A DNA stretch of 64,000 bases from Streptomyces tauricus (GTDB taxonomy: Bacteria; Actinomycetota; Actinomycetes; Streptomycetales; Streptomycetaceae), in the NCBI RefSeq assembly GCF_014650955.1, contig NZ_BMVY01000008.1:1-64000 (forward strand). Direction: 5' to 3'. The stretch's first letter is position 1. Each line of letters opens with the position of its first letter. The position numbers and the translations under genes are program-made. Of this stretch, positions 40,503 through 49,066 are shown piece after piece. Under the pieces are notes generated by a model. That model was not told the DNA's origin. It did no database searches and saw nothing but the letters and a program-made list of their open reading frames with translations.

Positions 40503-42705
40503 TGGCTGACTTGCGGGCCTTGTCCGCGGCCGCGCTCGACTGCCCTGTGACCTGCTCTGTGTACTCCGCCAGCGTAGTGCGCGGGTGGTCCGCCCACCAC
40601 CGTTTCAGCTCTTCTGAGGCACGCGCGTACGCGACGTGTGCGGGCCCGGTGAACAGCGAGATCGGATCCACCCCAGCGGCATCCGCCTCGCGCGACAGGA
40701 GCACGCCGCGGAGCTCGTCCTCGGCGGCCAGGAGCTGCGCGTAGATGTGCTCGCTGTACATCTCCCGTACCTGCTCGCGCGTGTACGCTCCGCGGGCCGC
40801 TTGCTGCTCTGCCTCCCGCTCAGCGATCCATCGCTCGGTCGACGTCATCCCGGCATACGGGTTGGGCAGCTCGTCGGCCAGGGCCGCCCACTCGTCGACT
40901 GCGCTCAGCGGGCCGAGGACCTCGTCCATCACGGCCCGGTCGGCCAGCTGCCCCTCAACCGTGTGTGCGCCCGCCGCTGGCGCGAGCGGTTCCGGCGGGT
41001 ACCTGCGGTCCAGCTCGGCAGCGATCCGCGCGACCTGAGAGCCATCCGCGTAGCGCATTGCCCAGCCGAGGACCTCGTCCCCGACCACCGACAGGTCTGC
41101 CGCGAGATCCCCGCCGGGGAATACCGTGGCGAGCAGCTGGCGCCGGTCGGCCTCTGCCGCGATCCGGGCCAGGTCCTCGCCGGTCGCCTGTCCCGCTCGC
41201 TGGCCGAGCTGTTCGTCCGACAGACCGACCAAGGCCCGGTCGACGCCGGGCAGGTCGGCGTCCAGGTCGCGGCGGTCCATCTCTGCAGCGATCCTCAGGG
41301 CGTCCGACGGCGGAACATCCCGCAGGGCACGCCCCAGCTCGTCGTCGGAGAAGCTCGTCAGGTCGTCCGTGAGCTGTCCGCCCGGGCGGACCCGGTCCAT
41401 CAGGACAGCATGGTCGCGCCGGTCGGCCTCTGCCTCGACCCGGGCGAAGTCCCGCTCGTCGAGGGTGCCGGACCGCATCGCGGCGCCGAGCTGCTCGTCC
41501 GTCATCTCTGCGGGCGTGCGCGCGTCGCCCGCGCGCACCCGCGCGGCCTCGACCGCGTCCTGCGTCGGCCGCGTCCCGGTCGGCAGGTTGCTTGCCCCGG
41601 GCTGCTCCCGGTACCGCTTCCGCATGAGCTCCGGGTGCTCGTCCAGGTGGCCGCGCATCTTGCCCTGCCACCCGCGGACACGCGCCTCGGCCGCCCGCTT
41701 CGCAGCTGGGTCCACGGCCGAAGCGGCCCGCAGCTTGTACTTGCGGATGTTCCGCTCGATCTCCCGCTGCCGCTGCGTCGCCTCGTACCCGTCCGGGTCC
41801 TTCGCCGCCTTCGTCGGCGGGCGCGTGATGCCCGGCAGATACGCGCTGGTCGTGTGCCTGCAGTTCGGATGCTGAAGGCCCGCTCCACGGGCCTCGTCGA
41901 GGGTCCCTCGCACCTCGACCTTGACCATCTGCCCGTCCTCGGTGGCGTGCTCCACCTCCACCGTGCGGCGCCCGTCCGGGCCGGACAGCGCCAGCACCTT
42001 CCCCTCCCAAGGCCGGCACTTCGGGCATTCGTGCGGTGACTGCGACACCATGACCAGCTCGATGCCGGCCGCGGACAGCTGGTCGTGATGGGCCTCGACC
42101 GCTGCCCGGCCCACGCTCGTCCGCATCGCCATCTCGGCATAGGTCGTCATTGACCAGTTGCGGCCGGAGCGGTCAACGAACGACGCGACGCCCCGCTGGG
42201 TGAAGCGGGCGACAGCGGTCTGGGTGGCCTGCCTGCGCGTCTCCACGCCCACCAGGGGCGTAGAGGCGGCCTGCGCCAGGACGTTGCGGTAGACGTCCTC
42301 GACGCCCCGCAGAATGCCCCGGTGAGACGCGGTGACGATGTCGACCGTCTCCATCGCGAGACGGTCGACTCGGCGTGTGCCCGGCGTCTGCTCGGCGAGC
42401 CGTACGGCCGTTCCGTCGTCGAGGACACCGAGCTCCAGCAGGCCAGCCCGGATGCCGACGTTGTATGCCTCGGCGATCGAGTCGTGCACCTCCAGCGAGG
42501 TGGCACGGCCGAGCTCGTCGACCACGGCCTGCGAGCCGCGGCGCAGCGCCTGGACGTCGGCAAGCTTCGCCTCCAGCCACTGCGGGGCGTCGATGCCGTC
42601 CGCCAACCGCCGGGCGATCATCGCGAGGAGCCGCTCCTCGGCGTCGGCGTACAGGTCCCGGACTCCCGTAGACAGGTCCTCAGCCATCCAAGGGGAGACC
42701 GGCAT
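40480..42705 (-). CDS. Minor head protein (MuF-like / Phage_min_cap2) with C-terminal repeats
   Basis: 741 residues. The N-terminal ~300 residues are the portal-associated minor head domain, with YAEMAMRTSVGRAAVEAHHD, a zinc-knuckle-like motif SPHECPKCRPWEGKVLALSG and a final HPNCRHTTSAYLPG. A basic linker follows (to ~400). Residues ~400-570 hold four imperfect repeats of ~40-45 residues, each with SDEQLG...DLARIAAEADRR. A C-terminal domain (~580-741) includes STERWIAEREAEQQAARGAY and KRWWADHPRTTLAEYTEQV. The head domain is normal; the long C-terminal extension is unusual and, as in other MuF proteins, may be an injected effector module. Confidence 0.85.
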   Translation of the reverse strand: MPVSPWMAEDLSTGVRDLYADAEERLLAMIARRLADGIDAPQWLEAKLADVQALRRGSQAVVDELGRATSLEVHDSIAEAYNVGIRAGLLELGVLDDGTAVRLAEQTPGTRRVDRLAMETVDIVTASHRGILRGVEDVYRNVLAQAASTPLVGVETRRQATQTAVARFTQRGVASFVDRSGRNWSMTTYAEMAMRTSVGRAAVEAHHDQLSAAGIELVMVSQSPHECPKCRPWEGKVLALSGPDGRRTVEVEHATEDGQMVKVEVRGTLDEARGAGLQHPNCRHTTSAYLPGITRPPTKAAKDPDGYEATQRQREIERNIRKYKLRAASAVDPAAKRAAEARVRGWQGKMRGHLDEHPELMRKRYREQPGASNLPTGTRPTQDAVEAARVRAGDARTPAEMTDEQLGAAMRSGTLDERDFARVEAEADRRDHAVLMDRVRPGGQLTDDLTSFSDDELGRALRDVPPSDALRIAAEMDRRDLDADLPGVDRALVGLSDEQLGQRAGQATGEDLARIAAEADRRQLLATVFPGGDLAADLSVVGDEVLGWAMRYADGSQVARIAAELDRRYPPEPLAPAAGAHTVEGQLADRAVMDEVLGPLSAVDEWAALADELPNPYAGMTSTERWIAEREAEQQAARGAYTREQVREMYSEHIYAQLLAAEDELRGVLLSREADAAGVDPISLFTGPAHVAYARASEELKRWWADHPRTTLAEYTEQVTGQSSAAADKARKSASDQQNRL

Positions 42706-42715
42706 CGAGCACCCC

Positions 42716-44239
42716 CTACGGCAGGTCGCCCATCTGCATGGGGTCGGGCACGGTCATGCCGGTCTCGCGATGGATCTCGGCGACTTCCGCCGCGACCTGG
42801 GTGTCGTTCCATTCGGGGTGCTGCATCTGGACCAGTGTCGCCGTGGACGCTGCCTGAGCGCGTCGCAGTACGTCCGATGTGTTGGCCAGCGCGAGCGGGT
42901 CCTCCTGGACGGAGTCCTCGAACTCGATCGTCGGAGGCTGCACCTGCACTCCGCTGTGGAATACCTCCCGGTCGACCGCCAGGAGCGCCTCAACGGCATG
43001 AGACAGGCCCGGCCGCCAGCGAAGGATCTTCCGGCCGCGCGTCGTCATGCTGCGCCGCTCGCGGGACTTGACCTCGGTGGCGGTCACCGCGGCGTCGCCG
43101 CCGAGGCCGAACGTCTGCCCGCTGTAGCCAGCCGAGCGGAGGATCTGGTTGACGAGGTCCTCCGCAGTGTCCCGGTGCTCCTGCACGCGGATCTGGAACT
43201 GGGCCACGGTCAGGGTCGCCCCGTCGCCCGGGCGGGCGAGGGCGGTAATCCCGACGAAGGCCTCCTGATCCGGATTCCAGCTCGCACCGCGGCCGCGCCC
43301 GTTCGACTGGAGATAGGCGTCCGGAACGACGATGCGACCCTTGCCGAGCCGGATGTCCCGCATCCAGCTGGCGTACGTCTCGTCGAGACTGTCCATCAGT
43401 GGTTCTACGCCGTCGAGGTCGGAGCGGCCGAGGTCGGCGAGCTTCTCGTCGCAGCGCCAGCGGCGGGAGGGCTGGTTCGGGATGTACGAGACGTCGAGGC
43501 CGGCGTAGCCCGTGGCCAGGGCGCCCTCGTCGTTGACCTGTGAGGCGTAGCCCTCGGTCGCAGGGTGCTCTTCGAGAGGGACCGCGCGACCGAGCTTGCC
43601 CTTCGTGCCCTGGTACAGACCGTGAAGGATGACGCCCTTCTCGTGGCACTCCAGGTGCCGCCAGACCTGCCCGTCCTCCTCGTGCACGACCTTCCAGAAG
43701 ATCACCGAAGAGAGCTTGTTCCAGGTGAAGGTGGGGATGGCACGGTCGGCGTGCGTGGCGTGGAGCCAGGGCCGGTCGGCGACGTCGAGGTCGTAGACCG
43801 GGCGGAGGTAGATCCCGCCGAGGGCGGCGCCGACCTCGGCAGCGGTCTGGAGGGTCGCAAGCATGCCCTCGTCGGCGAGGACTCCGAGGCGTTTCTGCGT
43901 GACGTCGCCCTCGACGGTGAACTTGGGCGGCTCGCTGAACAGGAGGTCCGCGGATCCGCCGCAGAGGTCGCCAGCGATCGGCACGTGCAGTTTGGTCCGG
44001 CGCTCACCCGGGGCGGTCGGGGTGCCCCACCACCAGCGGGCGATCTTGCCGACCACGCCGTTCGAGTACTGGAACGGCTTGGCGTCGCCGCCGGTGCCGT
44101 AGCCGCCGCTGCCCCCGCCGTAGAGGCTCTCCAGCCGGTCCGGGTCGCCGCTCCACCAGGTATCCCAGGTGTTCATGGAGTCGAGGGCGGGCTTCAAGTG
44201 GGGAGGGGGCCAGGCGACGTTACGAGTCGGCAGCGGCAT
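42716..44239 (-). CDS. Portal protein (SPP1 gp6-like)
   Basis: 507 residues from ATG 44239, preceded by GGAGGTGAAGC. Contains KIARWWWGTPTAPGERRTKL-type N-terminal segments, DLLFSEPPKFTVEGDVTQKR, ALGGIYLRPVYDLDVADRPW, DETYASWMRDIRLGKGRIVV and the helical region VNQILRSAGYSGQTFGLGGD with ATEVKSRERRSMTTRGRKIL. This is the phage portal family that forms the dodecameric DNA gate. It stands between terminase and minor head protein as usual. Confidence 0.92.
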   Translation of the reverse strand: MPLPTRNVAWPPPHLKPALDSMNTWDTWWSGDPDRLESLYGGGSGGYGTGGDAKPFQYSNGVVGKIARWWWGTPTAPGERRTKLHVPIAGDLCGGSADLLFSEPPKFTVEGDVTQKRLGVLADEGMLATLQTAAEVGAALGGIYLRPVYDLDVADRPWLHATHADRAIPTFTWNKLSSVIFWKVVHEEDGQVWRHLECHEKGVILHGLYQGTKGKLGRAVPLEEHPATEGYASQVNDEGALATGYAGLDVSYIPNQPSRRWRCDEKLADLGRSDLDGVEPLMDSLDETYASWMRDIRLGKGRIVVPDAYLQSNGRGRGASWNPDQEAFVGITALARPGDGATLTVAQFQIRVQEHRDTAEDLVNQILRSAGYSGQTFGLGGDAAVTATEVKSRERRSMTTRGRKILRWRPGLSHAVEALLAVDREVFHSGVQVQPPTIEFEDSVQEDPLALANTSDVLRRAQAASTATLVQMQHPEWNDTQVAAEVAEIHRETGMTVPDPMQMGDLP

Positions 44240-44465
44240 GCTTCACCTCCTTCTCGGAACGCCAGGCGCGGAAGTTGCGTGCGTAGATCCAGCCGTACGC
44301 GAAGGCGGAGACCAGGAATCCGTACTGCCGGGTAGACAGGGCGTAAGCGATCCAGAGGAGTTGGGCGCCAAAACCGATGGCCCATCCCAGGGCTCGCTTC
44401 CGACCGGCGAAGTAGAGGCCGGTCACGCCAACTGCGGTGAGCAGCCAGGACCACCAGGCGATCAC
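44220..44465 (-). CDS. Small membrane protein between terminase and portal
   Basis: 81 residues from GTG 44465 (GTGA overlap with the terminase stop). Three hydrophobic segments: WWSWLLTAVGVTGLYFAG, ALGWAIGFGAQLLWIAYALS, YGFLVSAFAYGWIYARNF, then a charged end. This kind of small membrane protein is inserted at the same place in several actinophages; role unknown, perhaps an inner-membrane moron affecting superinfection. It overlaps the portal gene by 20 nt. Confidence 0.68.
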   Translation of the reverse strand: MIAWWSWLLTAVGVTGLYFAGRKRALGWAIGFGAQLLWIAYALSTRQYGFLVSAFAYGWIYARNFRAWRSEKEVKHAAADS

Positions 44466-45736
44466 GCGGCCTCCAGATGGGTCGGCAGGTAGGGCCGCCA
44501 CAGGGACTCGGTGGTGCGGATGCCGTAGCGCAGGGCATCGCAGCTGTGGTCGTTTTCCTTGATCGGCTTGTCGTCGCCGCGCTCAGCCGCTTCGTCGTCC
44601 CAGCTGTAGCCGGGCATTTCGTCGATCAGGCCGACGGCGGACTCATGGATGTACAGGTCCTCGGTGGACAGGAGGCTGCTGACGGTCCGGATTCCGTCGA
44701 GGACGGTGTTGTCGGCCTGGGTGACGCCGAGGACCTGGTCGCGGTGCAGCTGCTCGATGTACGACGCTGCGGACGGGTCGACGACCGTCCACTCCGGCTG
44801 TACCCCCACCGTGTTCGTGCCGGGCTGCGGTACCGCCTTGAGCCACTGCCGGCGGGCCCGGGAGTACTCGGCGTCCGTCATCTGCTTCCGCTCGACGCGG
44901 GAGTCGTACCGGTACTCGGAGACGACGTAGAGCTTCCGGTCCACGCCCAAGCCGATCAGCAGGTCGGCGTAGGGGTTGACGGTGCCGTAGTCGATCGCGT
45001 CGCACAGCCAGCGATCCATCCGGGGCAGCGTGCTGACCACGTGCTTCTTCACGTCGAATTGCTCGTAGATCGCGCCCTCGGACTGCACCCAGTGGCCCAA
45101 GATGTAGCGGCGGTACCAGAGGCCCGTGAAGTTCCGCTTCATGCGGGCCTTGTAGGCCTCGTCCAGGCCCGGGTTGTCGTCCATGACGAAGTGCCAGGTA
45201 CGAATGCCCAGCTCGTCGGCCCTGTTCAGCCAGTCCTTACGCGCCCAGTGGCCCGGGTTGTCCGGGTTGGTTGTCGCAAAGATCAGGGCGCCTGGGACGG
45301 ACATGCGGTCGATGAGCCGCTTGAAGAACTCCTTGGGTAGGAGGGTCAGCTCGTCGACGTACGCGCCCGCGCCCGTGAGGCCGCGGAGCCTGGCTTCGGC
45401 CTTGGCGTCGTTGGCGGTGATGACCTCGATCTTCTTGCCGAGGATCCACGCGACGCTGGAGCCACGGGTGTAGGAAACCAGCTTGGCGGTCTCGACGCCG
45501 ACGATGCTCGGGTCCTGGAGCGGGCCGAACACGTTGCGGGCCACGGTGTCGTAGGTCTTGCCGACGACGACCAGGTCCCCGCCGGCCGGTGCTGTCCAGA
45601 CGTACATCAGCCAGCGCAGCAGCGAGGCGATGGTCTTGCCGGACCGGACGCTGCCCTCCCAGACGTTCAACCACGCCGTCGAGTGGGCGATGCTCCGTTC
45701 CTGCTTGTCGGACAGCCCCAGCTCAGTGGTCGCCAT
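44462..45736 (-). CDS. Terminase large subunit
   Basis: 424 residues. ATPase Walker A GSVRSGKTIASLLRWL (about residue 31), Walker B with catalytic Glu in GAYVDELTLLP (about residue 126), coupling motif in ALIFATTNPDNPGHWA, and a C-terminal RNase H-like nuclease domain with acidic residues in LCDAIDYGTVNPYADLLIGL, TVVDPSAASYIEQLHRD and DEMPGYSWDDEAAERGDDKP. It powers DNA packaging and cuts the concatemer. Length is typical. Confidence 0.95.
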   Translation of the reverse strand: MATTELGLSDKQERSIAHSTAWLNVWEGSVRSGKTIASLLRWLMYVWTAPAGGDLVVVGKTYDTVARNVFGPLQDPSIVGVETAKLVSYTRGSSVAWILGKKIEVITANDAKAEARLRGLTGAGAYVDELTLLPKEFFKRLIDRMSVPGALIFATTNPDNPGHWARKDWLNRADELGIRTWHFVMDDNPGLDEAYKARMKRNFTGLWYRRYILGHWVQSEGAIYEQFDVKKHVVSTLPRMDRWLCDAIDYGTVNPYADLLIGLGVDRKLYVVSEYRYDSRVERKQMTDAEYSRARRQWLKAVPQPGTNTVGVQPEWTVVDPSAASYIEQLHRDQVLGVTQADNTVLDGIRTVSSLLSTEDLYIHESAVGLIDEMPGYSWDDEAAERGDDKPIKENDHSCDALRYGIRTTESLWRPYLPTHLEAA

Positions 45737-46220
45737 GCTTGGCTCGGAGCTTGTCGAACAGGCCCACCAGGAGCGAGCCGACCTCGTCCGCGCCGCCCTC
45801 CTCCTTCGGCGGGGAGAGCTTCAAGGAGCGGTCCACGGCGGTAGCGACGAGGGACATGTAGGCCCGCTTGTCGCCGGGGGTCGGCTCGGGGGCGTCGTGC
45901 GTGTCGAAGTCATGCTCTTTGCCGCCCCAATCCCAGTAGGTGTGTGGGGCGTTGATCTTCGCGGCCTCGGTCTCGGCAATGTCCTGAAGCTTGATCGCGA
46001 AAGCTGCGCGTCGGGCAGCGAGATCGGCGCTGCGAATCTCGGTGGCCTGCTGGACCTGGGCGGCCCGGGAAAAGGAGAGGCCGAGGCCCTTCGCGATCTC
46101 GCTGATGGTGCGGCCGCCGCGTCCGAGGATCTCGGCGATCTCGTTGCGACCCTTGCCCTCCGCGTGTAGTTCGCGGACGCGCTCGCGCTCTGCGTCGGTG
46201 ACCGGCTTGGCGGTGCCCAT
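45723..46220 (-). CDS. Terminase small subunit
   Basis: 165 residues from ATG 46220. N-terminal helix-turn-helix (VTDAERERVRELHAEGKGRN, EIAEILGRGGRTISEIAKGL) binds the packaging site; the middle is helical (RRAAFAIKLQDIAETEAAKI) and the end (KLSPPKEEGGADEVGSLLVG) fits small terminases. Overlaps the large subunit gene by 14 nt. Confidence 0.85.
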   Translation of the reverse strand: MGTAKPVTDAERERVRELHAEGKGRNEIAEILGRGGRTISEIAKGLGLSFSRAAQVQQATEIRSADLAARRAAFAIKLQDIAETEAAKINAPHTYWDWGGKEHDFDTHDAPEPTPGDKRAYMSLVATAVDRSLKLSPPKEEGGADEVGSLLVGLFDKLRAKHGDH

Positions 46221-46246
46221 GGGCGGGTCACCCCCCTGGACATGGC

Positions 46247-46272
46247 GAAGGCCCGCACGGTGGCGGGCCTTC
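46247..46272. terminator. Hairpin between lipoprotein moron and terminase genes
   Basis: A perfect 10-bp stem GAAGGCCCGC/GCGGGCCTTC with loop ACGGTG. The 20-nt core is identical to the terminator at 40,267-40,286, but no T-tract follows here. The remaining part of the 154-nt gap is non-coding and may carry the late promoter. Confidence 0.5.
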
Positions 46273-46374
46273 GTGGTGCGCGCGAGGCGCGATCTATGAG
46301 TATTTGTGTCCGGGCACGCCGGACTTGCGCTCAGGATGGATCACGCGGTCGCGGAATGCAACTAAGTCACGCGG

Positions 46375-46932
46375 CTACTTCACGGTCCACTGGCCGGTCT
46401 GGTTGGCGAAGCCGGAGTTCATCGCGAACTGCACGCTCACGATCTTCGAGTTCTTCGGCACCTCGAACACGATCCAGCCGAGTGTCTTATCGCCCTTCGG
46501 CATGCTGACGTCGCTCGACATTCCAGGGCCGGCGGCGATCTCACCGAACCATGAGTCGAAGCGCTGCCCTTCCGAATCGACGGCCTTCGCGCCGTTCGAC
46601 GGGGCATCGGCGTACACCTTGCTGCCCGTGTTGACGAGCTCGAACTGTGCCGCAGCCCAGCGCTTCCCGTCTGTGGGGACGTTGAACTCGTTGCTGCCAG
46701 GGGCTGTGGGCAGCCACTTCTTCAGGGTGACGTCGAGTTGCTCGCCGTCTTCCGTTCCCTTGAGGGAGAGGGTGTCGCCGACCGCGGCGTCCTTCGTGTC
46801 CTTCTTGCCCGCGTCGCCGGTGCTCTCGGCGCTCGCCTTGGGGGTCGTGGAGACCTCTTCGTCGGGGAGGCAGCCGGTGAGGGCGAGACAGATGGCTGCG
46901 GCGAGAGCGGTAGCGGTGATTCGAGTGCGCAT
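46375..46932 (-). CDS. Secreted lipoprotein with DUF4352-like domain (moron)
   Basis: 185 residues from ATG 46932 (AGAGGG upstream). A lipoprotein signal peptide ends in the lipobox LTGC (TALAAAICLALTGCLPDEE). After a Ser/Thr/Lys-rich linker comes a beta-sandwich domain with DTLSLKGTEDGEQLDVTLKK, AAQFELVNTGSKVYADAP and DKTLGWIVFEVPKNSKIVSV, the DUF4352 (telokin-like) pattern. Exported to the outer face of the membrane. It lies between early and late genes, is not needed for virion assembly, and is probably expressed from the prophage. Phage lipoproteins of this kind can block superinfecting DNA entry; the role here is inference. Confidence 0.82.
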   Translation of the reverse strand: MRTRITATALAAAICLALTGCLPDEEVSTTPKASAESTGDAGKKDTKDAAVGDTLSLKGTEDGEQLDVTLKKWLPTAPGSNEFNVPTDGKRWAAAQFELVNTGSKVYADAPSNGAKAVDSEGQRFDSWFGEIAAGPGMSSDVSMPKGDKTLGWIVFEVPKNSKIVSVQFAMNSGFANQTGQWTVK

Positions 46933-47042
46933 GTATCCCTCTGGGGTGTTGGTGTGAGAGGGAATCATTGCGACGGTTGTGTGGGAGATGTGCGGTTGTG
47001 GCGGTTCCGTGACGCTACGTTCGATCGTGACGTCCGTCAGCG

Positions 47043-47056
47043 CCGTCATGACGGGC
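47043..47056. promoter_or_regulatory. Palindromic operator-like site in divergent intergenic region
   Basis: CCGTCATGACGG core (12 bp, perfect) inside GCCGTCATGACGGG, 13 of 14 positions of the repeated phage palindrome. It lies between the lipoprotein start (46,932, minus) and the plus-strand moron start (47,130), the only copy in a true intergenic promoter region. Confidence 0.6.
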
Positions 47057-47129
47057 CGAACAGAGGAACCGTGAGTCGATGAGAGCGCGTCTGCCTCGGT
47101 GAATTCGGGACGGAAGTTGGGAGTGTGAC

Positions 47130-47759
47130 GTGGGGCCGTTGCAGTGGGGCGATGTACCGACAGCCGTAGGCGCGTTGTTTGCTGGCGGTGCGGCTTGGTT
47201 CGCTCTTCAGACGATCAAGAGCCAGCGCCAGCAGATCGGTGAGCAGCGGCAGTTCATTGGTGATCAACTTCGATTCATGGCCGAGCAGCAGCAGAATCTT
47301 GCGCTGGAGCGAGCTGAACTTCGGGCTGCTGCCGAAGACCGAAGATGGTCTCAGGCGCGAAAAGTGGAAGTGAGCCACGTGAGGGCTGCAAGCACCGTTA
47401 ACGATCAGGGTGAAGCACTGGTAGACCACTGGCTGGTTATCGTGGCGAACAGGAGCGATTCGCCTGTGCACCAGGTTGATGTTCGTTTTGGAACCGCCTA
47501 CACCGCACACGAAGTCCACGAATGGAACCCCCAGCGCAGCCATCCGACCTACGAACCCGGCGAGCGTGTGGTGGCGCCTGTGGACCTCGTCGGCCCGGGG
47601 CGGGCAGTGCGATTCGCTTCACAGCGATGGTCTTCCGCCACAGTCCATAACAACCGGCCCACGGTGTACTTCACGGACGACAGCGGCGTTCGCTGGTCGA
47701 AGGATTGGTACGGGAAGCGGGATGAGGTGCCTACCGCGGAGCCGCCAACGCCCTCTTGA
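47130..47759 (+). CDS. Plus-strand moron: membrane-anchored coiled-coil protein
   Basis: 209 residues from GTG 47130 (GGGAG ten nt upstream). One N-terminal hydrophobic segment (VPTAVGALFAGGAAWFALQT), then a coiled coil (SQRQQIGEQRQFIGDQLRFM; ERAELRAAAEDRRWSQARKV), then a beta-rich domain (LVIVANRSDSPVHQVDVRFG; RVVAPVDLVGPGRAVRF; RPTVYFTDDSGVRWSKDWYG). It is transcribed against all neighbours, in its own unit, convergent with the gene at 47,765. The layout is like the protein at 52,442 without obvious sequence identity. Inference: lysogenic-conversion or phage-exclusion factor at the membrane. Confidence 0.75.
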   Translation: MGPLQWGDVPTAVGALFAGGAAWFALQTIKSQRQQIGEQRQFIGDQLRFMAEQQQNLALERAELRAAAEDRRWSQARKVEVSHVRAASTVNDQGEALVDHWLVIVANRSDSPVHQVDVRFGTAYTAHEVHEWNPQRSHPTYEPGERVVAPVDLVGPGRAVRFASQRWSSATVHNNRPTVYFTDDSGVRWSKDWYGKRDEVPTAEPPTPS

Positions 47760-47764
47760 CGGGT

Positions 47765-47944
47765 CTAATCGTCTTCGTCAGAGAGCGAGATGAAGGCTTC
47801 CTTGATTTTGCCGCTGTACGAGACCTCGGCGCGGACGGATCGGTCGCCGGGGACGCCTGCCTTCCGGGCGTCTTCGACGAACTGGGCGAGCTCGTCGAGT
47901 GTCATGTCCTTGGCTTCGCCGGTGGCCCTGAGCACGGTTGGCAT
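47765..47944 (-). CDS. Small hypothetical protein
   Basis: 59 residues from ATG 47944. Contains MTLDELAQFVEDARKAGVPG then VRAEVSYSGKIKEAFISLSD. This short alpha/beta pattern (T.. EL..F...A...G.p....v.a...w.gk ik) is frequent in actinobacterial mobile elements. Function unknown. Only 5 nt separate its stop from that of the plus-strand moron. Confidence 0.6.
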   Translation of the reverse strand: MPTVLRATGEAKDMTLDELAQFVEDARKAGVPGDRSVRAEVSYSGKIKEAFISLSDEDD

Positions 47945-48020
47945 GAGGTCAGGATGGCGTACGTGGGCCCCGTCGCGGGAGGGGTCTGCGAAGGGGCCGG
48001 GTCCGGCGGGTGGAGTGCGG

Positions 48021-48404
48021 TCAGTAGTCGGCCAGGCAGAGGGCGTACCTGCCGGCCCGTTGGACCTGGGTGGTTTCGGGTAAGGCCGCGCATGGTCGGC
48101 TGCCGGGGTCGCCGAACCAGCCGACGATCCGCTGCGCACCTGGGGTGCAGTCGATGATCCGGAGCTGGGCGGTGACGCAGTCGCCGAGTTCCCACGGGAC
48201 GTTCGTGCTGCGCGGCCTGGGCGACGGCGCGGCCTTGGTCGGTGTCGGCTTCGCAGCCGGGCGGGGCTTGGACGGCTGGGGAGTAGTCCACTCCGTGCCG
48301 TCGAGCATGTGATGGGTGATTGCGACTGCGGTGCCGGCGGGGACGCCGACGGCGAGCATGAGGTAGGCGAGTCCGCGGGCGATGGTCGTGAGCATGGGAC
48401 TCAT
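48021..48404 (-). CDS. Single-pass membrane/exported protein with Cys-rich C-domain
   Basis: 127 residues from ATG 48404, overlapping the upstream stop by ATGA. Hydrophobic N-terminal helix (GLAYLMLAVGVPAGTAVAIT), a Pro/Lys-rich linker (PSKPRPAAKPTPTKAAPSPR), then a small domain with four Cys (LGDCVTAQLRIIDCTPGAQR; RPCAALPETT; YALCLADY), resembling LppU-like extracellular domains. It may be on the cell surface. Part of the Spd-like membrane gene cluster. Confidence 0.65.
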   Translation of the reverse strand: MSPMLTTIARGLAYLMLAVGVPAGTAVAITHHMLDGTEWTTPQPSKPRPAAKPTPTKAAPSPRPRSTNVPWELGDCVTAQLRIIDCTPGAQRIVGWFGDPGSRPCAALPETTQVQRAGRYALCLADY

Positions 48405-49066
48405 GTCGTCCTCTTGGTGTGGCGGTTGATGTTGTCGTTGGGGTTGTAGATCGCCCGGGCAGACCGGATGCGTCGTACACGCGACCTCTCTCCCCTCGGG
48501 GCCGGGGAGGGGGTGTTGGTGTTGGTGTTGGCCTCTGACCTGCAACAACAACCGTCCCCATGGGAATCATCGGCAGGAGAGGGGGCCGGCGGGATAGCGT
48601 TCTTGTGTACGCCCGGGCCGTTCCCTTTGCCCGTGCGGACGCCTGCTTTCCACTCGATGCCCTCGTCCTCAAGCAGTGCCTTCACTGCCTTCGTGTTCAC
48701 GACCTTCAAGTCCCGCTGGAGCCGCGTGAGGAGGACGCCGTTGTCGTCGCCGACGAGGCGGCGCAGCGCCTCCCCGACGTCCGGCGTCGACGGCTCCGAC
48801 ACCTCGGTCTCCTCGCCCTTTGCGCGGGCGGTACGCCACGCTGAGATCCTCTGAACGCCGATCGTGCCGATGCTTCCGACGACGATGTAGGCGACTTCGG
48901 GGAAGACGGCTACCAGGCGCCAGGCGCCCACTACGATGACCGCGGACAACACGATGAGAGGGCCGCGCCCGCTTCCCTCGTCGTCCTCCGTCTCTTCATC
49001 GGCTTCGGTGGGCTCAGTGGATTCCGTCGGCTCGGAGGGCTCAGCGTCCGACTTGCGGGCCTTCAC
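48401..49066 (-). CDS. Acidic-N-terminus membrane protein of Spd-like cluster
   Basis: 221 residues from GTG/ATG 49066. An acidic repeat-like start (SEPTESTEPTEADEETEDDE) is followed by two hydrophobic segments (GPLIVLSAVIVVGAWRLVAV; VAYIVVGSIGTIGVQRISAW), then a soluble part with LRRLVGDDNGVLLTRLQRDL and VNTKAVKALLEDEGIEWKAG, a winged-helix-like segment common in proteins of Streptomyces conjugative elements. A GTTGGT microrepeat encodes NTNTNT near the end. ATGA coupling on both sides. Confidence 0.65.
   Translation of the reverse strand: MKARKSDAEPSEPTESTEPTEADEETEDDEGSGRGPLIVLSAVIVVGAWRLVAVFPEVAYIVVGSIGTIGVQRISAWRTARAKGEETEVSEPSTPDVGEALRRLVGDDNGVLLTRLQRDLKVVNTKAVKALLEDEGIEWKAGVRTGKGNGPGVHKNAIPPAPSPADDSHGDGCCCRSEANTNTNTPSPAPRGERSRVRRIRSARAIYNPNDNINRHTKRTT

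Noticed and set aside
48510..48536. GTTGGT microrepeat as a regulatory element
   Set aside because: It simply encodes NTNTNT in a low-complexity part of a membrane protein; no other sign of function.
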